From: Nocardioides pantholopis
GTDB lineage: Bacteria > Actinomycetota > Actinomycetes > Propionibacteriales > Nocardioidaceae
Direction: 5' to 3'
Assembly: GCF_003710085.1 (NCBI RefSeq)
Contig: NZ_CP033324.1
Span: 3,473,501-3,537,500, forward strand
DNA length: 64,000 nt
Part shown: piece by piece, positions 1-6,576 of the stretch
How the letters are laid out: each line of letters opens with the position of its first letter
Position numbering within the stretch: the first letter of the stretch is position 1
Position numbers and translations under genes: made by a program
The notes under the pieces: generated by a model
What the model was told of the DNA's origin: nothing
The model's database searches: none
The model's input: only the letters and a program-made list of their open reading frames with translations

Positions 1-1
1 G

Positions 2-295
2 GTGGCCACCTCGACCTCGAGCTACTACGTCCGGCTCAGCAACATCAAGGCCGCCGGCCTGCCGCTGTTCGCCGGGCCGTTCTGCCGCACCAGGGAGCCG
101 GTCGTGATCCAGGCCGACACCCCGGCCGGCGAGGCCTTCGACATCGTCAAGGGCGGCCGGCTGGTCGGGGAGTACTCGATCGGCAAGTTCCAGCACTGCG
201 GGCTCAACACCCTGCTGATCAACTCGATCATCCCGGGCGACGGCAACACCATCGAGCTCAACGTCTCGAACGGACGTCTCACCCCCACCCCCTGA
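2..295 (+). CDS. C-terminal part of a hypothetical secreted or surface protein (5' end outside window)
   Basis: The reading frame is open from the first bases of the window and ends in TGA at 293-295, so only the last ~97 residues are seen. They include two cysteines (FCRT and HCGL) and alternate beta-strand-like stretches (VRLSNIK, GGRLVGEYSIG, NTIELNVSNG). This suggests an extracytoplasmic all-beta domain with one disulfide. I do not recognise a named family. The GTG at position 2 is probably an internal valine. A strong hairpin follows at 316-342, so the transcript likely ends there. Confidence 0.6.
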   Translation: MATSTSSYYVRLSNIKAAGLPLFAGPFCRTREPVVIQADTPAGEAFDIVKGGRLVGEYSIGKFQHCGLNTLLINSIIPGDGNTIELNVSNGRLTPTP

Positions 296-315
296 GTCGC
301 CTCACCTCCGCGGCT

Positions 316-342
316 CGCGGGACGGCCCCCGGCCGTCCCGCG
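316..342 (+). terminator. Perfect 12-bp hairpin, probable terminator
   Basis: CGCGGGACGGCC, a 3-base CCC loop, then the exact complement GGCCGTCCCGCG, 20 bases after the preceding stop codon. There is no U tract, which is common in high-GC actinobacteria. Confidence 0.6.
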
Positions 343-391
343 GGCCCACCCCGATCTTCTGGATTTCCCGCCCGACCCGACTCGAGGCCTC

Positions 392-397
392 TAGCCT
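392..397 (+). promoter_or_regulatory. -10 box TAGCCT of the PucR-type regulator gene
   Basis: TAGCCT fits the TANNNT consensus seen before many genes here. It lies directly against GTG 398, which would place the transcript start near 404, after that codon. This argues against GTG 398 as the start and for ATG 432 or ATG 470. Confidence 0.45.
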
Positions 398-431
398 GTG
401 ACGCGGAGCACGCCAGGACGCGGGAGGGGCG

Positions 432-473
432 ATGGCGAACAGCACCGTCCCGGGCCCGACCCGAACCCGATGA
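432..473 (+). CDS. Possible 13-codon leader ORF coupled to the PucR-type regulator
   Basis: ATG 432 sits four bases after GGAGG (423-427), within the purine-rich run 422-429. It opens a 13-codon frame, MANSTVPGPTRTR. Its TGA (471-473) overlaps the ATG of the next gene (470-472) in the sequence ATGA. The regulator's own ATG 470 has no nearby Shine-Dalgarno sequence, so this short frame could deliver ribosomes to it by translational coupling. Only the sequence arrangement supports this; the codon use of 13 codons says little. It could be chance. Confidence 0.3.
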   Translation: MANSTVPGPTRTR

Positions 474-1696
474 CCGAGCTGCGCGACGACCAGCCGGCCG
501 TCCGGCTGCCGGCTGCCCTCGTCGACCGGTTCCGTCCCGCCATCCCGGACCTCGCCACCCGCGTCACCGAGCGGGTCCAGCACGACGTGCCCGACTACTC
601 CGGGCCCGCGACCGGCCGCCGGCACCGCCTGATCTCGATGGCGGTCTCTGCGGCGATCCACCACTTCCTCAAGCTCGCCCAGGGCCAGTCGCCCTCCGGC
701 CAGCCGGTCGACGACCTGTTCCGGCGGATGGGCTACGGACAGGCGTCCGAGGGCCGCGACCTCGCCCCGCTCCGGTCCGCGCTGCGCGTCGCGACCCGCG
801 AGTGCTGGGCGGAGATGCGTCGGCTCACGAGCCGCGAGAGCCTGTCCGCCGCGGACCTCGGCCAGCTCGGCGACCTGCTCTTCGACTACGTCGACCACCT
901 CGGGCAGCAGGTGGCCGCCGGCTACGCCCGCGCCGAGCGGACGCTGGGCCACGACGTCGGCCAGGCCCGGGCGCGGCTGCTGGACCAGCTGCTGGCCGGT
1001 GCGGGCGCCGCCGAGGTCACCGCCGCCGCGGACGCAGCCGACTGGCCGGTGCCCGCCGAGCTGGTGGTGATGAGCGTGAGCTTCCACCGCGAGCTGCCTC
1101 CGGTCGACCTGCCGGACGGCGTCCTGGTCCGCGACGAGGAGAGCCCGGCCGCCGTGGTCTGCGACGCCGCCGAGGCCGACGGTGTCGCCCGGCGGCTGCA
1201 CGCCAGCGCACCCGGACTGCGGGTCGCGCTGAGCTGGCCGGTGCCGGTCGACGAGGCGGCGGCCGCCCACCGCTGGAGCATCCGGGCGCTCGAGCTCGTC
1301 GACCGCGGCGTGATCGCCCCCGACCCGGTGGTCAGCTGCCGCGACCACGCCACCCAGCTGTGGCTGCACGCCGAGCCGGAGGTGCGGCGGGCCCTGTGCC
1401 AGGACCTGCTGCAGCCGCTGCTCGCCGAGACCCCGAACTCCCGGGAGATCCTCTCCGAGACCCTGCTGGCCTGGCTGGAGTCGCGCGACAGCGCCCCCGC
1501 CATCGCCGCCCGGCTCGACGTACACCCCCAGACCGTGCGGTACCGCTGGAAGCGGATCAACGAGCTGTTCGGGGAATCGCTGCACGACCCGGAGTTCGTC
1601 GTCCAGGTCACGATGCTGCTCAAGGCCAGCGTGCCGCTGTGGAAGGCCGGGGACCAGTCCGACTTCGAGCGCTTCCGGGCGACCCGACGCCGATGA
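470..1696 (+). CDS. PucR-family transcriptional regulator (C-terminal helix-turn-helix)
   Basis: The product of about 408 residues has the C-terminal PucR/CdaR-type winged helix (HTH_30). The recognisable stretch is LLAWLESRDSAPAIAARLDV followed by HPQTVRYRWKRINELFG, then a terminal VTMLLKA segment. The N-terminal two-thirds is helical and lacks an obvious ligand-binding family, as in many actinobacterial members. ATG 470 is preferred over GTG 398 because the -10 box TAGCCT touches GTG 398, and because a short upstream frame ends in an ATGA overlap at 470. It overlaps the next gene by ATGA at 1693-1696, so the two are probably co-translated. Its target is unknown; self-control of this two-gene unit is an inference. 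Confidence 0.8.
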   Translation: MTELRDDQPAVRLPAALVDRFRPAIPDLATRVTERVQHDVPDYSGPATGRRHRLISMAVSAAIHHFLKLAQGQSPSGQPVDDLFRRMGYGQASEGRDLAPLRSALRVATRECWAEMRRLTSRESLSAADLGQLGDLLFDYVDHLGQQVAAGYARAERTLGHDVGQARARLLDQLLAGAGAAEVTAAADAADWPVPAELVVMSVSFHRELPPVDLPDGVLVRDEESPAAVVCDAAEADGVARRLHASAPGLRVALSWPVPVDEAAAAHRWSIRALELVDRGVIAPDPVVSCRDHATQLWLHAEPEVRRALCQDLLQPLLAETPNSREILSETLLAWLESRDSAPAIAARLDVHPQTVRYRWKRINELFGESLHDPEFVVQVTMLLKASVPLWKAGDQSDFERFRATRRR

Positions 1697-2634
1697 CCGC
1701 ACAGCTGGCCCCGGCGCTGGTCGCCGTGCTGACCCTGGCGCTGGCCGTCGCCCTCGCGGCGTACGTCGCGGCGCCGGCGCTCGCGCACGCCCTGGCTCGG
1801 CGCCGGGGTCGGGCTTCCGGCGTCTCGCTGCCCGCGCGGGCCGCTCTGGCCGCGGCACCGCACGTCGACGTGCTGGTCGTCGACGCCGCGGCGGTCACCA
1901 CCGGGCGGCTCCGGGTGGTCGACGTCGCGCCGGCGCGCGCCGGGGACGAGCGGAACCTGCGCTGGTTCGCCGGCGCGCTGGGGCACGGCGCCGAGGACCC
2001 GGTCTCGCGGGCGCTGGCCCGCAGCTCGCCGCGCGGTCACCTCAGCGAGGTGAGCCGGCACGACGGCCTCGGCCTGTGCGGCTCGGTGGACCGGCACCCC
2101 GTGCGGGTCGGCCAGCCGGCCTGGCTCGGTGACGCCGATCCTGGCGGGACCGGCAGCACCGTCGCCGTCGAGGTCGACGGCCGGCTGCTCGGCCGGATCA
2201 CGCTCGCCGCCGAGCCCCGCCCCGATGCCGGCGCCACCCTCACGGCCCTGGCCGGGCGCGGGATCGAGCCGGTGCTGGTCTCGAGCGGGCCCGCCGCGGA
2301 CCTGGAGCGGCTCGCCGGCGAGGTCGGCGCGGCGCGCTGCGTCCACCTCCCCGGACCCGACGGCCTGTCCGCCCTGGTCTCCGGACTGCGGGCCGAGAGC
2401 CGGGTGGTCGCCGTCGCCGGCCCCGACTGCGGTGCCGACCTGCGGCTCACCGATGCCGGCCCCGACCCGGGCGCCGTGGTCCTCGACGAGCTCGACATCG
2501 CCTCGGTCGCCGCCGCCCTCGACCTCGCCCGGTCCGTCCACCGCACCGCCCGGCTGCTCCGGCGGGTGGCGCTCGCCGTCGCCGTGCTCGGCCTCGTGGG
2601 GCTGGTAGCGGTCGGGTTCCTCGACCGGCTGTAA
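1693..2634 (+). CDS. Degenerate P1B-type ATPase cytoplasmic domain (probable pseudoenzyme)
   Basis: This 313-residue product keeps the order of landmarks of a copper-type P-ATPase from the phosphorylation site onward, but the catalytic residues are gone. The DKTGT site reads DAAAV at D64. The N-domain HP motif reads EDPVSRAL (101-108). The GxG region remains as DGLGLCGSVDRHPVRVG (124-140). The hinge TGD is replaced by SSGPAAD (197-203), and GDGxND by AGPDCGAD (242-249). One hydrophobic helix at 8-30 and another at 291-310 could anchor it in the membrane. ATG 1693 overlaps the upstream stop as ATGA. It cannot be a working pump if read as family knowledge predicts; a sensing or partner role for the adjacent regulator is inference. 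Confidence 0.55.
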   Translation: MTAQLAPALVAVLTLALAVALAAYVAAPALAHALARRRGRASGVSLPARAALAAAPHVDVLVVDAAAVTTGRLRVVDVAPARAGDERNLRWFAGALGHGAEDPVSRALARSSPRGHLSEVSRHDGLGLCGSVDRHPVRVGQPAWLGDADPGGTGSTVAVEVDGRLLGRITLAAEPRPDAGATLTALAGRGIEPVLVSSGPAADLERLAGEVGAARCVHLPGPDGLSALVSGLRAESRVVAVAGPDCGADLRLTDAGPDPGAVVLDELDIASVAAALDLARSVHRTARLLRRVALAVAVLGLVGLVAVGFLDRL

Positions 2635-2711
2635 CGCGGGATTATTGCCGCTGGACACGCCGCAGATGGCCGCGGCAGCGTCGACAGCACCGCGGGAGTG
2701 CGTCGTACGGC

Positions 2712-2750
2712 GGTCTCGACACAGTCGCTGCGCTCCGGGCTCGACCAGCG
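2712..2750 (+). repeat. Family A intergenic repeat (GGTCTCGACAC...GGCTCGACCA type), diverged copy
   Basis: One copy of a ~38-base element that recurs at 3131, 11248-11335, 37477-37559 and in the 39069-39457 array. It begins GGTCTCGACAC, has a central GCTGCGCTC and ends CTCGACCA. It lies between convergent genes ending at 2634 and 2779. Confidence 0.6.
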
Positions 2751-2778
2751 GGGCCGGCGATCGACCAGGCGGGACGGG

Positions 2779-3057
2779 TCAGCAGCCGCCCGCGACGGCG
2801 GGGATGACCGAGACCTGGGTGCCGTCCGGGGTGGGGGTGGCCAGGTCGTCGAGGAAGCGGACGTCCTCGTTGCCGACGTAGACGTTGACGAAGCGGCGCA
2901 GCCGGCCGTTGTCGTCGAGGACGCGCGCCTTGATCCCGGCGTGGTTCGACTCCAGGTCGTCGATCACGTCGGCGAGCGTGGCGCCCGAGGCGGTGACCTC
3001 GGACTCGCCACCGGTGTAGGTGCGCAGGATGGTCGGGATCCGGACGGAGACGCTCAT
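2779..3057 (-). CDS. MoaD/ThiS-family sulfur-carrier protein (CysO-like) with C-terminal -GGC
   Basis: This 92-residue beta-grasp protein closely resembles mycobacterial CysO: MSVSVRIPTILRTYTGG at the start, FVNVYVGNEDVRF in the middle and AVAGG near the end. Such proteins carry sulfide as a C-terminal Gly-Gly thiocarboxylate after adenylation by a MoeB-like enzyme. Here the diglycine (90-91) is followed by one extra residue, Cys92, then TGA, so it probably has to be trimmed by a JAMM protease before activation. GAGAAGGAAC lies just before ATG 3057. It is downstream of, and co-oriented with, the threonine-synthase-like gene controlled by a SAM riboswitch. It is therefore the likely sulfur donor to that enzyme. 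Confidence 0.85.
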   Translation of the reverse strand: MSVSVRIPTILRTYTGGESEVTASGATLADVIDDLESNHAGIKARVLDDNGRLRRFVNVYVGNEDVRFLDDLATPTPDGTQVSVIPAVAGGC

Positions 3058-3130
3058 GATCAGTTCCTTCTCACGGTGCGGGGGTCACGAGAGGCGAGAC
3101 CACCGAGGGGTTGCTCAGTCATCGGCCGGG

Positions 3131-3168
3131 GGTCTCGACACGCTCGCTGCGCTCGCGGCTCGACCACC
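3131..3168 (+). repeat. Family A intergenic repeat, consensus-like copy
   Basis: A good copy of the element: GGTCTCGACACGCTCGCTGC followed by GCTCGCGGCTCGACCACC. It sits in the 125-base gap between the thrC-like gene and the sulfur-carrier gene. The same sequence recurs three times in the 39069-39457 array. Confidence 0.7.
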
Positions 3169-3182
3169 GGGCCGGCCGGGGG

Positions 3183-4496
3183 TCAGGCCAGGCCGGTGGC
3201 GACGAACGCGGCGTACGACGGGTCGATGGTGGCCACCGGGCCGACCGAGCCGCTGACGGCGTCGAGGGTCTTCAGGCCGTGGCCGGTGTTGATGACCACG
3301 GTCTCCAGCGACGTGTCGAGCTGGCCGGTCTCGACGAGCTTCTTCAGGACGCCGACCGTGGTGCCGCCGGCGGTCTCGGTGAAGATCCCCTCGGTGCGGG
3401 CCAGCAGCACGATCGCCTCGCGGACCTCGTCGTCGCTGATGTCCTCGATGGCGCCGCCGGTCTCCCGGCAGATGTCGAGCACGTAGATGCCGTCCGCGGG
3501 GTTGCCGATCGCGAGGCTCTTGGCGATCGTGTCCGGCTTGACCGGGCGGATCGCGTCGACGCCGTCCTTGTAGGCGACCGAGACCGGGGAGCAGCCGGTG
3601 GCCTGCGCGCCGTACACCTTGTAGGGCTTCTCCTCGACCAGGCCGAGCTTGATCAGCTCCTGGAAGGCCTTGTGCACCTTGGTCAGCTGGGAGCCGGACG
3701 CGACCGGGATGACGACCTGGTCGGGCAGCCGCCAGCCGAGCTGCTCGGCGATCTCGTAGCCGAGGGTCTTGGAGCCCTCGGCGTAGTACGGGCGGACGTT
3801 GACGTTCACGAACGCCCAGCCGTCCTCCTCGCCCGCGATCTCGCTGGCGAGCTTGTTGACGTCGTCGTAGTTGCCGTTCACGGCGACCAGCGAGTCGGTG
3901 TAGACAGCCGAGTTGACCTGCTTGGGCTGCTCGAGGTTGCTGGGGATGAAGACCACCGTCTTGATCCCGGCGCGGGCGCCGGCGGCGGCCACGGCGTTCG
4001 CGAGGTTGCCGGTCGAGGGGCAGGCGAAGACCTTGCTGCCGAACTCCCGGGCCGCGCTCAGCGCGCAGGCGACGACCCGGTCCTTGAAGGAGTTCGTGGG
4101 GTTGGTGCTGTCGTCCTTGACCCACAGGTTGTCGATGCCGAGGGTCCGGCCGAGGTTGTCGGCCTTGAGCAGCCGGGTGAAGCCGGGCTCCATGTTCGGG
4201 CTGGTCTCGATGTCGGTCGGGACCGGCAGCAGCGCCTTGTAGCGCCAGATGTTCGCGGGGCCGGCCTCGATCTCCTCGCGGGTCACGGCCGGGAAGTCGT
4301 AGGCGATCTCCAGGGGGCCGAAGCACTCCGGACACGCGTAGTGCGGACCCAGGGCGACCTCGTGGCCGCACTCGCGACAGGCCAGTGAGGTGGCGTTCCC
4401 GAAGGCGCCCTCGCGGAGCCTGGGGGTGCCCGAGGTCGAGTCGGTGGTGCCCGGGGTGCCCGGGGTGGATGCCTGCTCGGCGACGACAGCGCTCAT
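3183..4496 (-). CDS. thrC: Threonine-synthase-like PLP enzyme under SAM riboswitch control (probable MetM-type homocysteine synthase)
   Basis: A fold-type II PLP enzyme of 437 residues. It has an N-terminal zinc ribbon (Cys40, 43, 55, 58 in CRECG and CPECFG), the PLP lysine in TNSFKDR (K138), and PSTGNLANAV as the phosphate-binding loop. By family it acts on O-phosphohomoserine. ATG 4496 is chosen because GGAGGAGG lies just before it; the open frame continues upstream but would run through the riboswitch. A SAM riboswitch in front and a CysO-like sulfur carrier behind point to methionine rather than threonine synthesis. From memory, a Streptomyces threonine-synthase homologue (MetM) makes homocysteine from O-phosphohomoserine with a sulfur-carrier protein. 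Ordinary threonine synthase remains the conservative name. Confidence 0.85.
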   Translation of the reverse strand: MSAVVAEQASTPGTPGTTDSTSGTPRLREGAFGNATSLACRECGHEVALGPHYACPECFGPLEIAYDFPAVTREEIEAGPANIWRYKALLPVPTDIETSPNMEPGFTRLLKADNLGRTLGIDNLWVKDDSTNPTNSFKDRVVACALSAAREFGSKVFACPSTGNLANAVAAAGARAGIKTVVFIPSNLEQPKQVNSAVYTDSLVAVNGNYDDVNKLASEIAGEEDGWAFVNVNVRPYYAEGSKTLGYEIAEQLGWRLPDQVVIPVASGSQLTKVHKAFQELIKLGLVEEKPYKVYGAQATGCSPVSVAYKDGVDAIRPVKPDTIAKSLAIGNPADGIYVLDICRETGGAIEDISDDEVREAIVLLARTEGIFTETAGGTTVGVLKKLVETGQLDTSLETVVINTGHGLKTLDAVSGSVGPVATIDPSYAAFVATGLA

Positions 4497-4508
4497 GAAG
4501 TCCTCCTC

Positions 4509-4649
4509 CTCATCTTCTCCGGGGCGACTTTCGCGTCCGGACGGATTTGGCACCGTTTCCACGATCCGTTCCCGGTCTGTCCGGGAGGCGGAGGCTCGTG
4601 GCGGTTGCCGGGACTTCACTGGGCCGTTCCCTCAGTCCCTCTTGATGAG
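4509..4649 (-). promoter_or_regulatory. SAM riboswitch (S-box, SAM-I/SAM-IV clan) upstream of thrC/metM
   Basis: Reading on the minus strand, P1 is CTCATC (4649-4644) pairing with GATGAG (4514-4509). Between them lie the hallmark S-box pieces in order: ATCAAGAG, GAGGGAACGGCCC, TGAAGTCCCGGCAACC, GGTGCCAAATCC and a closing GAAGATGAG. The 3' strand of P1 runs straight into the Shine-Dalgarno GGAGGAGGA (4508-4500 region) 5 bases before ATG 4496. Ligand-stabilised P1 could therefore hide the ribosome site, giving translational shut-off by SAM. Whether it belongs to SAM-I or SAM-IV needs a covariance model. Confidence 0.88.
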
Positions 4650-4735
4650 CTGGGCACGACAGTACGGCGCGCGTCTCAGCATCTGCACACCGGGTCCGCG
4701 ATGTGGACGGGCGCCGCCCGCTCGCCGGGGGGAGC

Positions 4736-5581
4736 TCAGGACGCGGCGGCGCGGGCGTCGTCGGCGAGCTTGCGCAGCAGCTCGAGCACGCCCTCGGGCC
4801 CGTGCACGACGATGTCGGCGCGCTCGATCAGCGCGCTCTCCTCGTCCGAGGCCGAGCAGACCAGCAGCGTCGGCAGGCCCTGCTTGGCCAGCGCCTCGAC
4901 GGCCTCGAAAGCGTCGAGGTCGCCGAGGTCGTCGCCGGCGAACAGGAACGCGCCCGCGTCGACCTCCGCGGCGAGCGTCGCGACCGCCTGGCCCTTGTCC
5001 ATGCCCGGGGCGCGCACCTCGATCACGTGCCGGCCCGGCTCGAGCGCCAGCCCGTGCCGGGCGGCGAGATCGCGCAGTGGCTGGAGCAGCCGGCGGAAGA
5101 CGTCCTCGGGGTCGGGCAGCCGGCGCGTGTGCACGGCGTGGGCGAGCCCCTTGTCCTCGACGTAGGCGTCGGCCGCGTCCGCCGAGCGCAGCGCCCGGGG
5201 CAGGTCGGCCAGGAACGTGGCGAGGCCGTGCGGGGGCCGGGGGGCGACGATCCGGCGGCTCGTCGAGCGCCACCGCTCGTTGCCGTACTGCCCGAAGAGG
5301 TACAGCTCCTTGCCGGCGTCGCCGATCGCGTTGCCGACCTCCTCCAGCCCGCCCAGGTCCAGGGCCTGGCGTGCGGGGCGGCCGGTGATCACCGCGATCG
5401 CGGCCACCTGGCCGGCCAGGTCCACGAGCACCTCGGCGGCGTCGGGGTGGATGTGTGCCTGCTCGGGGTCGTCCACGATCGGGGAGAGAGTGCCGTCGAA
5501 GTCGCAGGCGACGACCGCGCGAGGCGCGGCCCGCACGAACTCGGCGTACTTCTGCTCCCCGGCGGGGGAGGTGAACTCCAT
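4736..5581 (-). CDS. otsB: Trehalose-6-phosphate phosphatase
   Basis: This HAD-superfamily phosphatase of 281 residues removes phosphate from trehalose 6-phosphate, the second step of OtsAB trehalose synthesis. The catalytic loop is VACDFDGTLSPIVDDP, with nucleophile D27 and acid/base D29. Motif II is VITGRPA, the TPP-specific KGQAVATL segment follows, and the Mg-binding GDDLGDLDAF is near residue 215. It lies downstream of the LytR_C and DUF3263 genes on the same strand. The partner synthase otsA is 4.2 kb away on the other strand at 9800, so the pathway genes are unlinked in transcription. ATG 5581 gives the usual family length. Confidence 0.9.
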   Translation of the reverse strand: MEFTSPAGEQKYAEFVRAAPRAVVACDFDGTLSPIVDDPEQAHIHPDAAEVLVDLAGQVAAIAVITGRPARQALDLGGLEEVGNAIGDAGKELYLFGQYGNERWRSTSRRIVAPRPPHGLATFLADLPRALRSADAADAYVEDKGLAHAVHTRRLPDPEDVFRRLLQPLRDLAARHGLALEPGRHVIEVRAPGMDKGQAVATLAAEVDAGAFLFAGDDLGDLDAFEAVEALAKQGLPTLLVCSASDEESALIERADIVVHGPEGVLELLRKLADDARAAAS

Positions 5582-5626
5582 GCCCTCAGCCTGCCACGCG
5601 GTCGCAGGACCCGCCCGCGCTGGGGG

Positions 5627-6133
5627 TCAGCCGAGCTCGCCGGTGAGCACGATCGTGAGCCGGTCGAGCTTCATGGCGCCCTCGGCCGGGTGCACCCGCT
5701 GGATGCCGAGGTCGCGGGCGAGCATCTTGGCGGCGGCGGTGAGCCGCGGCGGGTGGTAGACGGTGGTGGTCGGGACCGTGCCGTACCAGTTGTCGGAGCC
5801 GACGACCTGCCAGCCGACGTCGGCGGCGCGGCCGGCCACCCGGCCGGCGAGGCCGCGGATGTTGGAGTTGTTGTAGACCTCGACGTAGACCTTGGCGCGG
5901 CGCACCTGGGGCTTGGGCTTCGGCTTCGGCTTCGGGGCCTGGGGAGCCGCCGTGGCGGTGGGGCTCGGCGGCGCGGTCGACGGCTGCGCGACCGGCGTGA
6001 CATCGCGCTCGGTCGGCTCACCGCCCCGGGTGGCGACGAACGTGATGGCGGCCATCGCGACCGCGATGATGCTCAGCATCACCACGGGCGACGGGAAGAC
6101 CGTGCCGCGTCGGTTGGTCCGGTTGCCCGCCAC
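5627..6133 (-). CDS. LytR C-terminal domain protein, membrane-anchored
   Basis: The 168-residue product has a short basic N-terminus, one membrane helix at about residues 15-34 (VVMLSIIAVAMAAITFV), and a Pro/Lys-rich linker (PKPKPKPKP). The C-terminal LytR_C domain (PF13399 type) contains VYVEVYNNSNIRGLAGRVA and DLGIQRVHPA. Such proteins sit outside the membrane and are linked to cell-wall polymer attachment by genome context only. The gene begins 3 bases after the stop codon of the DUF3263 gene, so the two form one unit. It lacks the LytR-CpsA-Psr catalytic domain, so it is a stand-alone accessory. Confidence 0.8.
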   Translation of the reverse strand: MAGNRTNRRGTVFPSPVVMLSIIAVAMAAITFVATRGGEPTERDVTPVAQPSTAPPSPTATAAPQAPKPKPKPKPQVRRAKVYVEVYNNSNIRGLAGRVAGRAADVGWQVVGSDNWYGTVPTTTVYHPPRLTAAAKMLARDLGIQRVHPAEGAMKLDRLTIVLTGELG

Positions 6134-6136
6134 GAC

Positions 6137-6433
6137 TCAGACCTCGAAGCCGAGCCGGCGAGCGGAGCGCTGGCGCTGCCGCGCGGCCCGCAGGCGGCGC
6201 AGTCGGCGGACCAGCAGCGGGTCGGCCTCGAGGGCCTCGGGCCGGTCGATGAGCGCGTTGAGGACCTGGTAGTACCGGGTCGAGCTCATGTCGAACTTCT
6301 CGCGGACCGCTGTCTCCTTGGCGCCGGCGTACTTCCACCACTGGCGCTCGAACTCCAGGATGTCGCTGTCGCGCTCGCTGAGGCCCGAGGCGACGGGCTC
6401 CTCGGCGTCGTGGAGGGGTTTCGCGGTGTCCAT
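6137..6433 (-). CDS. DUF3263 domain protein (sigma-70 region 4-like helical protein)
   Basis: A 98-residue actinobacterial protein with the DUF3263 signature: LSERDSDILEFERQWWKYAG, then KETAVREKFDMSSTRYYQVL and NALIDRPEALEADPLLVRRL. The central part resembles a helix-turn-helix of the sigma-4 type, so DNA or RNA polymerase binding is plausible, but no function is established. GGGAG stands before ATG 6433. A promoter is visible at 6488-6516. It is the first gene of a minus-strand unit with the LytR_C gene and perhaps otsB. Confidence 0.85.
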   Translation of the reverse strand: MDTAKPLHDAEEPVASGLSERDSDILEFERQWWKYAGAKETAVREKFDMSSTRYYQVLNALIDRPEALEADPLLVRRLRRLRAARQRQRSARRLGFEV

Positions 6434-6487
6434 GCGATGTCTCCCAGGAAGGGCGGCGGCGAGTGATCTCGCGGTCTACGGCTGCCC

Positions 6488-6516
6488 ACTGTAGTGGCCG
6501 AACCACAACGATGTCA
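6488..6516 (-). promoter_or_regulatory. Promoter of the DUF3263-LytR_C unit
   Basis: On the minus strand, TGACAT (6516-6511) and TACAGT (6493-6488) are separated by exactly 17 bases. The start codon is 54 bases downstream of the -10 box and has a Shine-Dalgarno sequence. Confidence 0.5.
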
Positions 6517-6518
6517 TT

Positions 6519-6540
6519 CGACACGGCCGATGCCGTGTCG
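6519..6540. promoter_or_regulatory. Perfect 9-bp inverted repeat, candidate operator
   Basis: CGACACGGC, a CGAT spacer, then GCCGTGTCG. It lies in the divergent promoter region, next to the -35 box of the DUF3263 promoter and 25 bases upstream of the -10 box of the oxidoreductase gene. It could bind a dimeric regulator; none is identified. Confidence 0.4.
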
Positions 6541-6564
6541 GTGGGCCCGGGGCCCGGGGCTCCC

Positions 6565-6570
6565 TAGGGT
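6565..6570 (+). promoter_or_regulatory. -10 box TAGGGT, leaderless promoter of the Gfo/Idh/MocA gene
   Basis: TAGGGT ends 6 bases before ATG 6577, so transcription should begin at or next to the start codon. No Shine-Dalgarno sequence fits in between. Confidence 0.65.
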
Positions 6571-6576
6571 GGGGCC

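Noticed and set aside
398..469. GTG 398 as the start of the PucR-type regulator
   Set aside because: It directly follows the -10 box, so it would lie before the transcript start, and the added 24 residues are low-complexity.
302..1858. 518-codon open frame on the minus strand opposite the PucR gene
   Set aside because: Arg/Gly/Pro-rich composition with no domain; it mirrors the codon periodicity of the PucR gene. The same applies to other long antisense frames such as 52298-55444, 17595-20012 and 42246-43622.
4497..4619. N-terminal extension of the thrC-like protein to 4619
   Set aside because: The added codons fall inside the SAM aptamer and would precede the strong GGAGGAGG ribosome site at 4500-4508.
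6137..6433. DUF3263 protein as a sigma factor
   Set aside because: Only a region-4-like helix-turn-helix is visible; region 2 is absent.
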